64,000 bases of DNA, taken from the NCBI GenBank assembly GCA_024734495.1, contig JALMQS010000153.1, forward strand, positions 35,526,584 through 35,590,583, in the 5' to 3' direction. The notes beneath the pieces are model-generated. The model searched no databases, was not told the origin of the DNA, and worked only from the letters and a program-made list of their open reading frames with translations. Origin of the DNA: Forficula auricularia. Taxonomy: Eukaryota > Arthropoda > Insecta > Dermaptera > Forficulidae. Position 1 is the stretch's first letter; every line of letters starts with the position of its first letter. Made by a program: the position numbers and the translations under genes. Below, piece by piece: positions 22,013 to 33,527 of the stretch.

Positions 22013-22873
22013 AATTGTTTCACCATATGGGTTTTCTTAGGATTTTTTTGAAATTTAGACAAATTATTATTTAAATACTTCTGCATCGATTGGTGGCTAA
22101 ACGAAATTTATGAACAATATAGTTCCGGAGATATTATATTCCAAAGATAAAGTTTTTCAGACTCTTATACATTGCACCGAGGGGTGAACCGCGACCTAAT
22201 ATTTTGTACACCTACTTCCACTTCCACTTTCATTTCAAAGTAGAAGACAATAGATGAAAGGGCATTATCTAATGAATTCCAAAATAATTCCATATAATTC
22301 CAAAGACGGTGTACACCTAATTCCAATCGTGGTTCACATTCGCATTGCACTATACGGGATACCGGAAAGTTTTCAAACATATTTAATTATAATTAAGAAA
22401 TTCTTCTTACCATTGTTATAAAAAACTAAACCAACATTAAACAATAACTAATACATTTTTTAAGAAAATTTTAATTCATATTTACAACACAGTTTCTGAG
22501 ATAATAATGAATAAATAATGAAAAATATATAATGAAAAATTTACACTAAAACAAGCTGGCAACAACGCATTTATTTAACCTAAAAAGTGGGTTAACTTTA
22601 GTAATTGTTTTTCTTCAGCCATTGACGCAATCGCTTATTAAGAACATTTTGTTTTCAAATCTTCCTTTATAATGTACTTACTTTATCTGAAATTTCTACG
22701 ATAAAATATATACAAGCTCGTACAGCGTTGCCAGATTTGTCAAACGAGTACGGGATTGGCTAGAAGTGGCACATAAATAGCAAAAAGTTTTGGGCTTATG
22801 AATTATGAATCCTAATTGTCCGTTCTCTATACTCCAACATTAACTTTTTGCTAGTATTGTCGCGATAAAACTA
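22013..22873 (-). mobile_element. Repeat Y: DNA-transposon relic, copy 2
   Basis: The reverse complement of 11370-12193 with about 10-15% divergence by eye. It is interrupted by the hAT MITE at 22178-22342. The site where copy 1 carries a type B insertion is intact here. Confidence 0.6.
22178..22342. mobile_element. hAT-type MITE, copy 2, perfect 8-bp TSD
   Basis: CGAGGGGTGAACC... to ...GGTTCACATTCG, flanked by CATTGCAC on both sides (22170-22177, 22343-22350). Repeat Y copy 1 has a single uninterrupted GTGCAATG at 12034-12041 and so shows the empty site. An 8-bp TSD fits the hAT superfamily. Confidence 0.9.
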
Positions 22874-22899
22874 CCTTAGTATAAAAACACATATGGTTC

Positions 22900-23960
22900 A
22901 TTAAACTTAGTTTATTGAGGCCAGACCAGAAGTCAGGGTTGTTACATAATTTTTTATTCGATCCCACGGGGGGCATCTTGCCCGTCTCTACCGATGTCTA
23001 TGACAACGATTGTTCAAATTTAGGTTTAAGAGATCAGCTTTATTCTTTTATGAAGAGTAAAATTAAAAATTTCTAAATCTACTCTTATTTAAACGAGCAA
23101 AAATTGTATATTTATTTATTTGTATACCTATATATTTGTTTGTTTATATATTTGTATCTTTGTTCTATTTTGAAAACGGATTTACCGATTTTGATGAAAT
23201 TCACGGGTTAGGGGGTTTTTGGGGTGACAATTCGATCTGTCACGGTCTCATCTTAGACAAAATTGTTTTTGATGGGTTTTTTCGTAATCAAATTAATTAT
23301 TCTCAGGTAGACAAATCCCATTCTTAGGTTTTAAAAAAGGTTTCCCTTTTCCTTTTATACCCAGGCAGACAATGGGTTGTTTGTTTCATTGTTCTAAAAG
23401 GCCTTGAAGAAGTAATGTGATTGTGGATTTTAACATATTTTGTTCTCCCTAAACGTTAGAAATATTAATAAACGTTTTATAATTGTTTTTATAAAGAACT
23501 TTATTTATTTAATAGAATAAAAAATAATCAAGAATTTATTTAAAAATATATTTCGCATAAGCAGGTCTCAATTTTCTGAAAAAACAACACATTTTGATAT
23601 GTTTTATTTATTAATTGGATGAATAAAAATGAATCATATGGTTGAATCAAAACAGGTGCAGAAGGTGGGGCGCAGTGGTGGGGAATCCGGGGGTAGGGAG
23701 AGGTTTCGGGGGTGGGGTCGAGCGGGGGGGGGGGGGGGGGGGGGGGCTACATTGGGCGACTATTATATATTTTTGTATTTTTTTAATTTGAAAGCGGCTC
23801 TCAAATAAAAATCGACCTTTTTATCAGAATTTTAAATTAAAAATAATATTAAAATAAAGCTTTTAACTGAAGGAAGAAGTTACCGAGCATCGCTCGGTGC
23901 CTCCAGGTACTGTAATTTAGAAACAAATCAAAAAGGGTTTCTCCTCTCCTTCATGCAAAA
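22900..23960. other. AT-rich region with a G homopolymer
   Basis: No gene or shared repeat recognised. 23723-23746 is an almost pure G run preceded by G-rich sequence from 23665. It could form G-quadruplex DNA and is also error-prone in assemblies. Confidence 0.5.
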
Positions 23961-23974
23961 AATATATACTGGGC

Positions 23975-24035
23975 AGTGGCGTGCGGTCCATGGATAATGT
24001 GGATAAGTAGGCGCATTCTCTAAAATTTTAAACAT
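23975..24035 (+). repeat. CAGTGGCGTGCGG-type terminal repeat
   Basis: GGGCAGTGGCGTGCGGTCCA, then a TGGATAA/GTGGAT segment. The same end is found at 26837-26930 (plus) and 52018-52055 (minus, diverged). It looks like the terminus of a DNA transposon; partner ends were not identified. Confidence 0.45.
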
Positions 24036-24289
24036 TAAGAGTATTTTCATAAATATATAAAAGGATCTTTAAATTTCCAAATTATTATCGGTTATATCAA
24101 ATATTTTTTGATTTCAAATATTGGTGTTGATCTCCAAAAATAGGTCAAAATGACCTTTTCGTCATATTGACCGATAATATCTCAAAACTCTGACGTGTTT
24201 TAAAAAATCGGGAAAGTACATGATAATCAGCGTATAAAACTCTACTGAATCCCTTGTTAGGTTTACGGGGATAAATTATTGTTTAGTAG

Positions 24290-24480
24290 TGTTATTAAAC
24301 CCGTCTATAACTAAAGTTTAGGGAAAGCGGTGTTGTTTTATATAGTGAAACATATTAAACACAGGAATTATTTAACGGGTTATAGTGGTGTTTCACAAAG
24401 TGGAAATAAATGAAGGGTTCATAGCCCGAAATATGTATAGAGATAACAAAATCTCCAAATAACCGTCTATAACTGTAAGA
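24290..24480 (+). repeat. Degenerate type C/PLE tail with hammerhead-like remnant
   Basis: TTTAGGGAAAGCGGTGTTG and GTGAAACATATT resemble the type C/D head. AATGAAGGGTTCATAGCCCGAAAT at 24408-24431 keeps the stem II hairpin and GAAA, but box 1 is eroded. Confidence 0.4.
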
Positions 24481-24814
24481 TAATGCCCACTGCACGAGGA
24501 ATATCTATATTGAGCTTTTTTGGATAATTCCCTAATTAACTAAAAAGCTATCCTTTGAAATATTAATTGAATAAGCGTATTCGGGTGCATGGTTTGCCAC
24601 CCCCATGCATAAGGGAATACCAATGGGGTGCCAAGGGTGCTGCCATCTGTGGCTTTTTACATAAACATATAGCTGGGCGGTAAAATGCAGTGTCTCTAGT
24701 AAAATACCATTTTACAATTAATGCCCGGGCTTATTAGCAAATTGTATCAATTGAAATGTTTGAAATTCATGAGGTAAAATTATTCCCATCCAAATACCGT
24801 TGTGAAAATAATAA

Positions 24815-24945
24815 ATTTTTGAAAAGATTTAGTTTGTCGTAGCAGAGTTTTCGATTCTTAAGGGAGAAATTAATGAGGTTGTCCTCTGCTTGATGTAAAT
24901 AAACATATACTTATAACAGTATAAAATGAATATATAATTATATAT
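24815..24945 (+). repeat. Type A element end fragment
   Basis: Carries the shared head (GTAGCAGAGTTTTCGATTC) and GAGGTTGTCCTCTGCTTGATG, with AATAAACATA after it. The rest of the element is missing. Confidence 0.6.
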
Positions 24946-25153
24946 ACAAATAAAAAAAAATGAATTGTTCAATTTTTTTTTAAATGACCCACTCGATCAT
25001 CGACGAAAATATTTCCCTCTCTTTCTAATAAAGCTGTATAAAAAAGAAAAAAAATATTAAAAATAAAAAGTAAAAACCATTCAACCCTTAATTGCGCAAT
25101 TTTGATCTAGTCAAAAGATAATAAAAAATATAAATATCATAGAACATATCATA

Positions 25154-25333
25154 ATTAATAAAGTAAAGGGTGTGTAGTTTCATCAGTGAACGAAATTGTA
25201 AAAACTCAAAGAGGTTTATACATATAAAACCTCTATGAGTTTTATTTCATTCACTGTGAAACTACACACCCTTTACTTTATTAATTAATATCATGTTTCA
25301 CCTCAAACCTACACCACTTTCTCTAAGTAAAAA
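25154..25333. mobile_element. Type C foldback derived from the PLE 3' end, 13-bp TSD
   Basis: A 180-bp element between two copies of AGAACATATCATA (25141-25153, 25334-25346). Its right half matches the PLE tail at about 1228-1345. Its left half is an inverted copy of part of the same sequence, so it folds around AAACCTCT/AGAGGTTT. Confidence 0.85.
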
Positions 25334-25548
25334 AGAACATATCATACTTGTTAAAAGCTCAGTGATTTTTAAATAAATAGTTTTGAGAAAAAAGTAAAAA
25401 CCACCTTAAACTTCAAGTAAAGGCGTGCAATGGGTATTGCGATTTTGGCCAAAAGCTTACCATTTCGCCAGGCATAATACAAAACTTATTAATTTTTTTA
25501 AATTTCAATCGTTCCTCTCTGATTTACAGATGCTGAGCATACATATAC

Positions 25549-25810
25549 CAGGGGTGCCCCCTAGCTTCATGACCCCCCAGTTTCATGAAAAGTTAACCCC
25601 ACCTCCCCTGTTTCATGAAAAATAACAACCCTCCCACCATTTTATTCAGTTCTAAAGAATTAGAAGGCTTTTTATTATCTTTTGTTCAAGTTATAAGACT
25701 CTTTTATTTTGACCATATGTAATGCTAAAATGCAAACACTATAAACTCCCCCCCCCACACCCTAGAAATTTCAATGACGCACTTTGTGTCTTAACCCAGT
25801 GGGCCCCCTG
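25549..25810. mobile_element. hAT-like MITE
   Basis: The ends CAGGGGTGCCCCCTAG and (complement) CAGGGGGCCCACTGGG form imperfect terminal inverted repeats. The interior has a repeated TTTCATGAAAA motif and C-rich tracts. The flanks are AT-rich (ACATATAC/TATATATA), so the TSD is uncertain. Confidence 0.5.
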
Positions 25811-25910
25811 TATATATATACATATAGTAGTATAGTACATATACACACACATTAACCGAACTCAATGATTTCTCATTCAACTCTTCTCTTGAGAAACTAA
25901 ATATATTCAA

Positions 25911-26049
25911 ATTGAAAGTTTTTGTGCCGAGGGTAGCAGGATTTTTATATATTGAAGGATACACAAAGCGTATGTCTTCTGCCGGAATTCGTTATAAATA
26001 AAATTTATAATTCCAGCAGAAGACACACTATTTTATTGTCTCCTTCAAT
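25911..26049. mobile_element. Type B short element with 12-bp TSD
   Basis: 139 bp, ATTGAAAGTTTTTGTGCCGAGG to TATTGTCTCCTTCAAT, between perfect AAATATATTCAA repeats (25899-25910, 26050-26061). The central hammerhead pair is absent, as at 11411-11566. Confidence 0.85.
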
Positions 26050-26464
26050 AAATATATTCAATTAAAACTTATTTTATTTTTCTAAACTCAGTTTCTTTAA
26101 CTTAAGAATAAATATACATCTTAGAATACTATAACTTAGATTAGTCAGAGTAAATTAACTTTTAAATTTTTGGAGACTTTGAATATTGAATCTCTCGAAA
26201 AACAATGCAATACTTTATTCATATGCTTTGCAATGTAAGCGAAATTAAAAAACTTTTTAAAATAAAGGGCATTCTATTTCAAAAGTATATAAAAGGTAAA
26301 TGTCTTTGAAATTGTTTATTTTACCTCCGAGCGAGAAATTCCATCAAGAGTAAATCAACTGGTGTGTTCACCACACGACTTTCACATTTTCATTTATTTG
26401 AAGTCATCGCGACACTACTTATTTACACCCTTTCTTTTTTTTTCGTTTTTTTTTCTCAAAAACG

Positions 26465-26565
26465 ACACTCCCAATTTTGGGTTTTATGCCCTAAACCCGA
26501 TTTCCAACTATTAAGGGCATCGATTCCTTCAAACCTAGAAGTTACAAAATGAAATTAATTTAATC
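26465..26565 (-). repeat. R2-like LINE 5' region fragment
   Basis: On the minus strand it matches 30075-30160 (AACTTCTAGGT, GGAATCGATGCCCTTAATAG, GTTGGAAATCGGGTTTAG). Confidence 0.65.
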
Positions 26566-26836
26566 TTTTTCTTCTTCTTGGCACTAGAACGAACTGACTA
26601 CAATCTTTTCGTTCTAAATATATAATGAATTTCAAAAAGGGGCAGACAACATACAGATACACAGAAAAAACATGTTTGAAATATTTTTTATTTTCTCTTA
26701 AAATAAATAATAAAAAAATGAAAATTTAGAATAAATTTAATACTCTGTTCATCTGGTGTAAACTTGCTCGCAGAGCGGGCCGAGTATTACAAATAATTAT
26801 CAGACTAACTTTTTTAAATAAATGATAAGATGTATG

Positions 26837-26930
26837 TATAAGTGGCGTGCGGTCCATGGAAGCTGTGGATGCGGCGCATCCCGCAAATTCCACAATGTCA
26901 AGATTATTTTCATCCGTGTTATATTTAAAA
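26837..26930 (+). repeat. CAGTGGCGTGCGG-type terminal repeat, copy 2
   Basis: GTGGCGTGCGGTCCATGGA, then GCTGTGGATGCGGCGCATCC, homologous to 23975-24035. No far end was found. Confidence 0.45.
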
Positions 26931-27410
26931 ATTTGTAAAATTTTATAAATTTAAAGAATATGAAAAAAATATTAATATTTCCTATTTTAATCACTTCAGA
27001 GATGTCTTGTGGAAAATAGCATTGATTATATGAGGTTAAAAAGTGAATAAATTTACATGTACTCGTCCCATGACATTTCGAAATCTATAAAAATTGCATT
27101 AAAAAAATTAATCGTGAAAGATGAACCAATGACATTTGGGCAAAAGTATTTGATTTAATGAATTCCAATTGAGTATTCTCTGTCTCTATAATGAGTAATG
27201 TTTTGGTCCGAGTGCAAAAAAGGCCATTCCTAGAATAATAGAAATTGAGAAATTATTCTCTAATAGTCTGAAACAGGTTTAAACTTGTATTTGTCACCTC
27301 ATAATAAACCTTAGCTCCAAAGAAAAAGAGATCATTCTATCCGCGCTCTTTTCAGTTATTTTCATCCATCAGATTCTAATGAAAGAATCCTGATCACCCG
27401 CACATCAAAT

Positions 27411-28840
27411 AATAAATAAACTGAAACGGATCGTTGCTAAAACTTTATCCAAATTCATCTTGAAATATTAATATGTTTGTTCCTTGATCATTAATCAGAT
27501 ATCACTTGCAATTTGCAGTTCATGTTGACTATAATTAAAAAATAGTGATCGATTTTCATCTATTACTTGAGGAATAACAATTCTTCATTGGATTTTTGAC
27601 GTTTCGGTTTTTATTGGTAACCATTGCTGAAGACATGGAGGAATCGACTTAAAATCAAAAATAGCGATTGATTCTCATCTAGTACTAGAGGAATAACCAT
27701 TCTATATTGGATTTTTGACGTTTATGTTTTTATTGGTAACCATTGCTGAAGACATTGAAGAATCGACTTAAAATCAAAAATAGCGATTGATTCTTATCTA
27801 ATACTAGAGGAATAACCTTATTACCAAAAAAGAATTTAGTCTTTTTGATTTTAAGTCGATTCTTCCACGTTATCAGTAGAGGTTGCCATTAATAGTCAAA
27901 ACATCAAAAATGGAATGCAATAAGGTTATTCCGCTAGTATTAGATAAGAATCAATCGCTATTTTTAATTTTAAATCGATTCCTCTATGTCTTCAACAATG
28001 GTTACCAATAAAAACGGAAACGTCAAAATCCAATTTAGAATGGTTATTCCTCAAGTATTAGATGAGAATCAATCGCTATTTTTTATTTTAAATCGATTCC
28101 TCTATGTCTTAAGCAAAGGTAACGGATAAAAAAACAACGCAGTTGCTATGGTTATTTATAAAATTTCCTCCCAAATTTTTATCATTTCACAGCGAGAAGC
28201 CTAACCATTCTTACTTAAGCAAGTTTAAATGAGCTATATATTACCGATCAAATGAATAAATTTTAAAGTTTTTTTTAAATTTTTGGTAAAATAAGGAATT
28301 TTAAAAAAGTATACTATCTTACTCTAGAGTAAAGTACTTTAAAATATACTTTTACTAAAAACTTTATTTAACCTTTTTTGTTGTCCCCAAGATACTTAAT
28401 TAGGATATTAAATTTCATCAAAATTGGTTAATTCATTTTAAAGATATTTAGAAAAAACTAAAAAAGTACTGAAATAAAGTACTAATGTTTGTGGGCCGAT
28501 ATGTACCAAAAACTAATCAGCGCTTCATTTTGTTAAAAGAATTGTAGGTTTTCAATTTCATTTCAATTGGTGCAAAGGTGTGGAAAAAATCGTGGACAAA
28601 AAGAACGATAACATCCATCCATCCATCCGCACGCACTTCCAAAAAACGACGAGACCCCAGGTAATTTTTGGCAAAAATCGTCACGTGCTAAAATTCAATC
28701 TAATTGAATACTACAATTTGTAACCTTGATTGAGTCCATGGGTTCCGTAGTCTTTACCTGAGGACCCTTTGAAGTCACGCTTGCCGCGAGACCGATTACT
28801 ATACTTTACCCCTGCTTCGCATTGGATAAAGTAAAAAGTC
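27411..28840 (+). repeat. Repeat X, large copy (plus) with 120-bp array
   Basis: From AATAAACTGAAACGGATCGTTG to TGCATTGGATAAAGTAAAAA. It contains (i) a ~120-bp tandem array at 27541-28130, (ii) AT-rich linker, and (iii) the conserved 3' third shared with 1905-2545. The inverted partner is at 34560-36215. No protein is encoded. The internal array and conserved tail suggest a non-autonomous element or a decayed one. Confidence 0.6.
27541..28130. repeat. 120-bp tandem units that reverse orientation mid-array
   Basis: Units carry GACGTTTCGGTTTTTATTGG and CCATTGCTGAAGACATGG. Plus-oriented units run to about 27822. From about 27830 the units continue on the opposite strand (TCTTCAACAATGGTTACC). 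The GAAACGTC end of each unit resembles the 3' side of the hammerhead cassettes, but no proper box 1 is present. Confidence 0.65.
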
Positions 28841-28984
28841 AATACTCGGTACATTAGAGCTCCCCTGGTAATGATTAATAAACTTAAATATAAATTGTTC
28901 ATTTTGTGGCTATACTATAACATCCTCTTAAAATATCACTAGAATAATTGAAAAAATAGTTTCTGCCTTTTGAACCAGATATTG

Positions 28985-29335
28985 CAAAATCTAATCGGTA
29001 CTATGTATAGATACAAAACAACTTTTTGACTCTGCGTTCTTGGGAAAATATTTATTTTTATGAGTGATTTAATTCATTTAGTTGGCATTATGCTTTCTAC
29101 GAACGTGTCAGTCAGTTTTCAACTATGAAAAGAATTGAAACAACACCAGAAGAAGCTGAAGTGTTTAAATATCAATTGATAAAAAATCTAATATAAATTT
29201 GAAAAAAATAACGAAAAATTCTATAATGCATTTATCGATAAATTTTGCAAAAAGGAGTGAAAAATAAAATAAAATTTTAAAAAAAGAAGTTCTATTTTTG
29301 GACAGCATCCCCTGGTTGAAAAGTCACCGCCCGCC
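28985..29335 (-). repeat. Transposon-like end (CAGTGGCGGGCGGTGAC), minus orientation
   Basis: On the minus strand: CCAGTGGCGGGCGGTGAC, then AACCAGGGGATGCTGTCC. Related sequence lies at 50572-50710 in plus orientation (GAGGCGGTTGGTGACTTTTC, GGGGATGCTGTCC). It resembles the ends of hAT-like non-autonomous elements. Confidence 0.45.
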
Positions 29336-31093
29336 ACTGGTTTGTACCATAATTATATTAAGTCCATTCCATAATTTATTCATTAGAAACTTTACTTCTC
29401 TTTGGAAATAACATTATTTTTTTCCTTACAAATAGTGCCTTAGATATCAAGAGAAATCGCACTTTTATAATTGAAATTTTATGAACATTAAGTATTTCTT
29501 AAAAAATAATTTCATTTTATTCCTGAGAAAATCTTAACATTATTAGAAAATAATAAAAACCGGAATTTAATTCAGTGCCTCTTCTTACGAAGAAGAGAAA
29601 AAGTCGATCTATTTGTATAAAGGTTTATTGATCAATATATATTAATACATACGTTTATGTCTTCTAATTGAAAAAAAATTTGCCTTAAATAGATACAGTA
29701 AAGAGAAATTCATAATAAACTTCTTCTGTCCTTTTTCTTTTTATTTTGGTAGAATGTTAAAATCGAATTTTGACCCACTTATACAAGGGCTATTTTCCTG
29801 AATTCCTCATACTTACATGCTTATGAAAACAATGCGATATTTCATTAATTCCAGAAATCAAACGAAAAAATATATACTCCTACAATTTAAACCTTAAAAA
29901 ATATAATGTAAAAATTTTACTAAGAAACCTTAACGGTTTACAAGCCATTTACGAGTCAAAAGTATTTTTACTTTCACATTTATATTCATAGAATATAATG
30001 GGGAAGTATTGCGATGGCCTGTCTGGGTCCTGATTCTTTGAGAGCTTGTATCTTTTAGAGATGAAAAAAGTTAATTTCATTTTGTAACTTCTAGGTGGAA
30101 GGAATCGATGCCCTTAATAGTTGGAAATCGGGTTTAGGACATAAAACCGCAAATGGTGGTCCACAGAGGCCAAAAAGGGACCAAATCCATTGGTCAGTGC
30201 GTACGTATGTACGTTAGTACCACAACCATAAGTCTCAGAGCTACGAAATTCGAAACATAAGCTCGATATAGGCTAGAAGGAGTATAGCAAGCTTTTGGTC
30301 ACCTGGCCGAAGTCTGCCTAGTGTTAGTGCGGTTACCCCCTTCCCAGCAAATGATGAACCATCCACTGAACCATTGATGGCCGTCGGCGTAGATGTCGAT
30401 CTTCCTCTCGTTGCCGCCCTTAGGGCTTATCGCGACTCCCCCGGGGGGCGATACTCGTCATGAGGGGTATTGGTGTTAACCTACTCGAGGGTAGGCGGTG
30501 GGAGGGACTTTGATCTGACAGCGCAAGACGCACCGAATTGTTTAAAGTGTAGTCTATAGCCTCAACGGCCTTCACTAGCACTCGCAACCAGCGCATACAG
30601 GACACTCGTCTCGCATGTAACCCTGAGAGAGCCACGAATGGCATCAATCAAGGTGTAAGTGTATACACAGAGGTATAGCGGGCGTGTATTCCACCCTCGC
30701 GAGTGTTGAAGCTATCAACATCTGGCGAGTTAACAAAAGCTATCTAGTCGAAACCTTATGCCATCACGAGTCCAAACTCAGTCGAATGGAGCTAAAAACT
30801 TTCTGTCCCTAGGGCTTTCTCCATTCCCCATGTGGCACCATTAGTTTTTAACAACCTTGGGTGGGAGGGACTGTTGGATGCATGGGTTCGGGCTCGTGGA
30901 GCGGGTCTTACGGTTGCTGGGGCTGGGAGGAGTGTGGGGGGAGACAATCCCACCCGGCCTCCCCCAAATGATCGTAGCGAGGCGTGCGGCAAAAGCGTGC
31001 TGAATATGGGAGGATGCAGTCTCTCTGGCATCGTGATAAGAATAGAGCAGTGAAGGAGGTCCTTGAGGGCGGTTCGGATCGCGCCGTAGGAGT

Positions 31094-31777
31094 TTGATGC
31101 GGCGAGCGCCTATTGGACTAATATTCTGGGCGATTGCCCGGGGATGCCTTTCCGCCGTTTCCGACCGTCGAGTCCTCCCGAGTCCTGTTCTCCTCCAGGA
31201 GCTCACTACTACCGCCACACCTCGTTTAAAAAAATCGGCAGCCGGGCCAGACGGTCTGTCTCCTGCGGCCTGGAGAGGCGTAGGGGATAGGGAGCGCCTC
31301 GCCCTGCTTAACGCGATGGCCTGCTGGAGGGTAGGGTGCCAGGGATTCTGTCCAGCGCGGACCGTGTTGATCCCCAAGATCCCATCGCCATCACAGCCAC
31401 AGCATTATCGGCCAATCACGCTCAACTCTGTGGTCGTTCGGGAGCTTAGCAGGGTTCTCCTTCATCGTATGGAGAGCACTGTTGAGCTTTGGGGAGACCA
31501 GCGGGGGTTTGCTAAGACCGATGGTTGTGCGGAGAACACCCAGGTCCTGGGGGCTATCATAAGGGATGCAAGGTTTCAGCTGGAACAGCTACATGTCGCA
31601 TCCCTGGATATTTCAAAGGCATTTGACACCATAATGCACCAACCTCAAATGGACATACTGTATGAGCTGCTGGACCCCGCGCTCGTTCCAGTGGTCAAGT
31701 TCTCTATACTCAGACAGCAACAACGCTGGTCCATGAGGGCTCAAGATCAAATAACATCAGGTCGGGGGAGGGTGTGA
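31094..31777 (+). pseudogene. R2-like reverse transcriptase fragment
   Basis: 227 residues. KKSAAGPDGLSPAAWRG (residues ~45-62) and the TVLIPKIP motif are followed by YRPITLNSVVVRELSR. QRGFAKTDGCAENTQVLGA and LDISKAFDTIMHQ then follow. The conserved first catalytic Asp lies in LDISKAFD. The frame runs out just before RQGDPLSPLL, which continues in another frame at 31774. This single break separates two parts of the palm. Not a functional gene as it stands. Confidence 0.8.
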
Positions 31778-32565
31778 GGCAGGGGGACCCGTTGTCCCCA
31801 TTGCTTTCAACTTGGCTGCTAAATACATCTTCGACCGATTGTCCCCTCATGTCGGTTATGACCTTTACGAGGCGTACGTTGTTGGCTCTTTGGCTTTGCG
31901 GACAGGCGTTTTGTCCTTCTGTGGCCATCGACGTGGCCGTGGGCCTGGGGCTCGGATACGCGGCTACGGCGTCGGCGCCGCCATGATCGGGATGAAGGGG
32001 TTCATGCGGCCAAGTCTCGTGACTCTCTCGCTGGTTCCCTCGGTGGAGAGAGAAGATCCGGGTGTGCACAGAGCTATGAGCTTCAGGGTGGAGGGTGGGC
32101 CAGTCGCGGCGGCGAGCCGTTGGTCGGTCCTATTCCGGCCTGTGTGAGTCCGTGCGGGCACCTTGGCCATCCTCAGAGTGAAGCCGCTAGCCAGTGTTGG
32201 AGAAGGTGGGGGCCGCCCCCTGAAGGCCTCGCAAAAAGTGGAGATCTTGGAGACTTCGCTGTTTCTTCTTCCCACAGGTGCTCCATCCTCTGGTGTTAGG
32301 TGACGGCAGTTACGGTGGGCGGCCTCATCACCATCGATCGCCGGGTGCGGGCGTTCGTCATTAGAAAAACCATTAATTCGCCTCAAGCGACACTCCAGAG
32401 GGTTTCTTCCACGCCAGGATAAGGGACGGAGGTTTGGGGATTCGCTACATTAGTTGGGCATCGCGTGCCACTCCTGACACATGCTCACATAAGCCGAATG
32501 TCATTCGGGAGCTTTGATGCAGCGAGAGCTGCATCTGAGACGCATCATGTGATCAGAAGGATTAA

Positions 32566-33290
32566 TTGGCCACCGATGCCTCCGAAAAGTTGGCGGCGGA
32601 GGAGCCGGAAAATACTGGGCCCGCTGGGTTGTATGTGGCAGTGTCGACGGTAAGGACTTGGGACTTTGTGCGAGAGCTTGCCCCGTCGTACTCTTGGGTG
32701 AACTACCCTGGTCCACTGAGCAACGGCACGTTTAAGGACCTCTGCCGCCTCCGATCGGGCTCTCCTTTCTGCTGTCCAGCACCAGACGCGGTAGGCGGGA
32801 GGGGGGTGTCCCGGGGTGCAGGGCCGGGTGCCCCAAAACGGAGACGACGGGGCCCATATTATCCAGGGCTGTGGGCGGACACACGACGGGAGACACACGA
32901 CGCCGTTGTCCGATGTCTGGCGGACGATTTAAAAAAGAGATCACCTAGGTGAGCTGGAGTATTTATACTCCAGTGCCGCCGGAGATCGTGTTTTCAGACA
33001 TCTTGATGGCAGGGCCTCGAAGATCGCGTGACGGTCATTGATGTCCATGTGGTCTCCGCGTCAGCCGGACCGGGAGGTTGCTAACCAGAACAAAATTAAT
33101 TATTATAGTTGCAACTCCAGTCTGGTCGGGAATATCGCGGAGAGATTCGGAGTCGCCGCCGGTGCTGTCACTGTTTTGGCGGCGACAATATCGTATAGGG
33201 GTGTGGGGTCCCCTGGTCCTTCAGGAACCTGCGCGCCCTGCGCCCCCAAACCACATTAAACAAAATGACACTCAGGGCGATGTTAAGCTC
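32566..33290 (+). pseudogene. R2-like C-terminal knuckle and endonuclease remnants
   Basis: Coding similarity hops among all three plus frames. WVNYPGPLSNGTFKDLCRL comes first, then the knuckle AHIIQGCGRTH (frame 2, 32852). ETHDAVVRCLADDLKKR (frame 1, ~32890) and VIDVHVVSAS (frame 1, 33034) follow, then DREVANQNKINYYSC (frame 2) and ISYRGVWGPL (frame 3, about 33190). The HD and ID...V elements correspond to the restriction-like endonuclease of R2. At least three indels disable it. Confidence 0.7.
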
Positions 33291-33527
33291 TTTAACTTTT
33301 TCTAGCTCTTAAGAGGCGGACTTTCAGGACGGGGCCCAGCCTTAGTTGATTAAAAGTGAAAGTTTAAATTTATGTGCATTGCTGGACTGGCCATATTTTT
33401 TCTGCAGTGGCCAGTCCATTTTAAGCTAATTTTAAGAATTTTTAGCATTTAATGTTAAATTTTATTTATATATATTTTTTGTTTTGTTTTTGTTTGTAAT
33501 ATTTATTTGTTTCTTTATTAATAGCAT

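Noticed and set aside
27590..27640. Hammerhead ribozyme in the 120-bp units
   Set aside because: A GAAACGTC end and a CTGAAGA motif both occur, but on opposite strands, so they cannot form one hammerhead core.
30420..31377. Minus-strand open frames of 75-178 codons
   Set aside because: They are antisense shadows of the GC-richer R2-like LINE, whose plus strand carries recognised RT motifs.
31710..32944. Minus-strand frames of 119, 140, 117 and 70 codons
   Set aside because: Antisense of the same LINE; no domain recognised.
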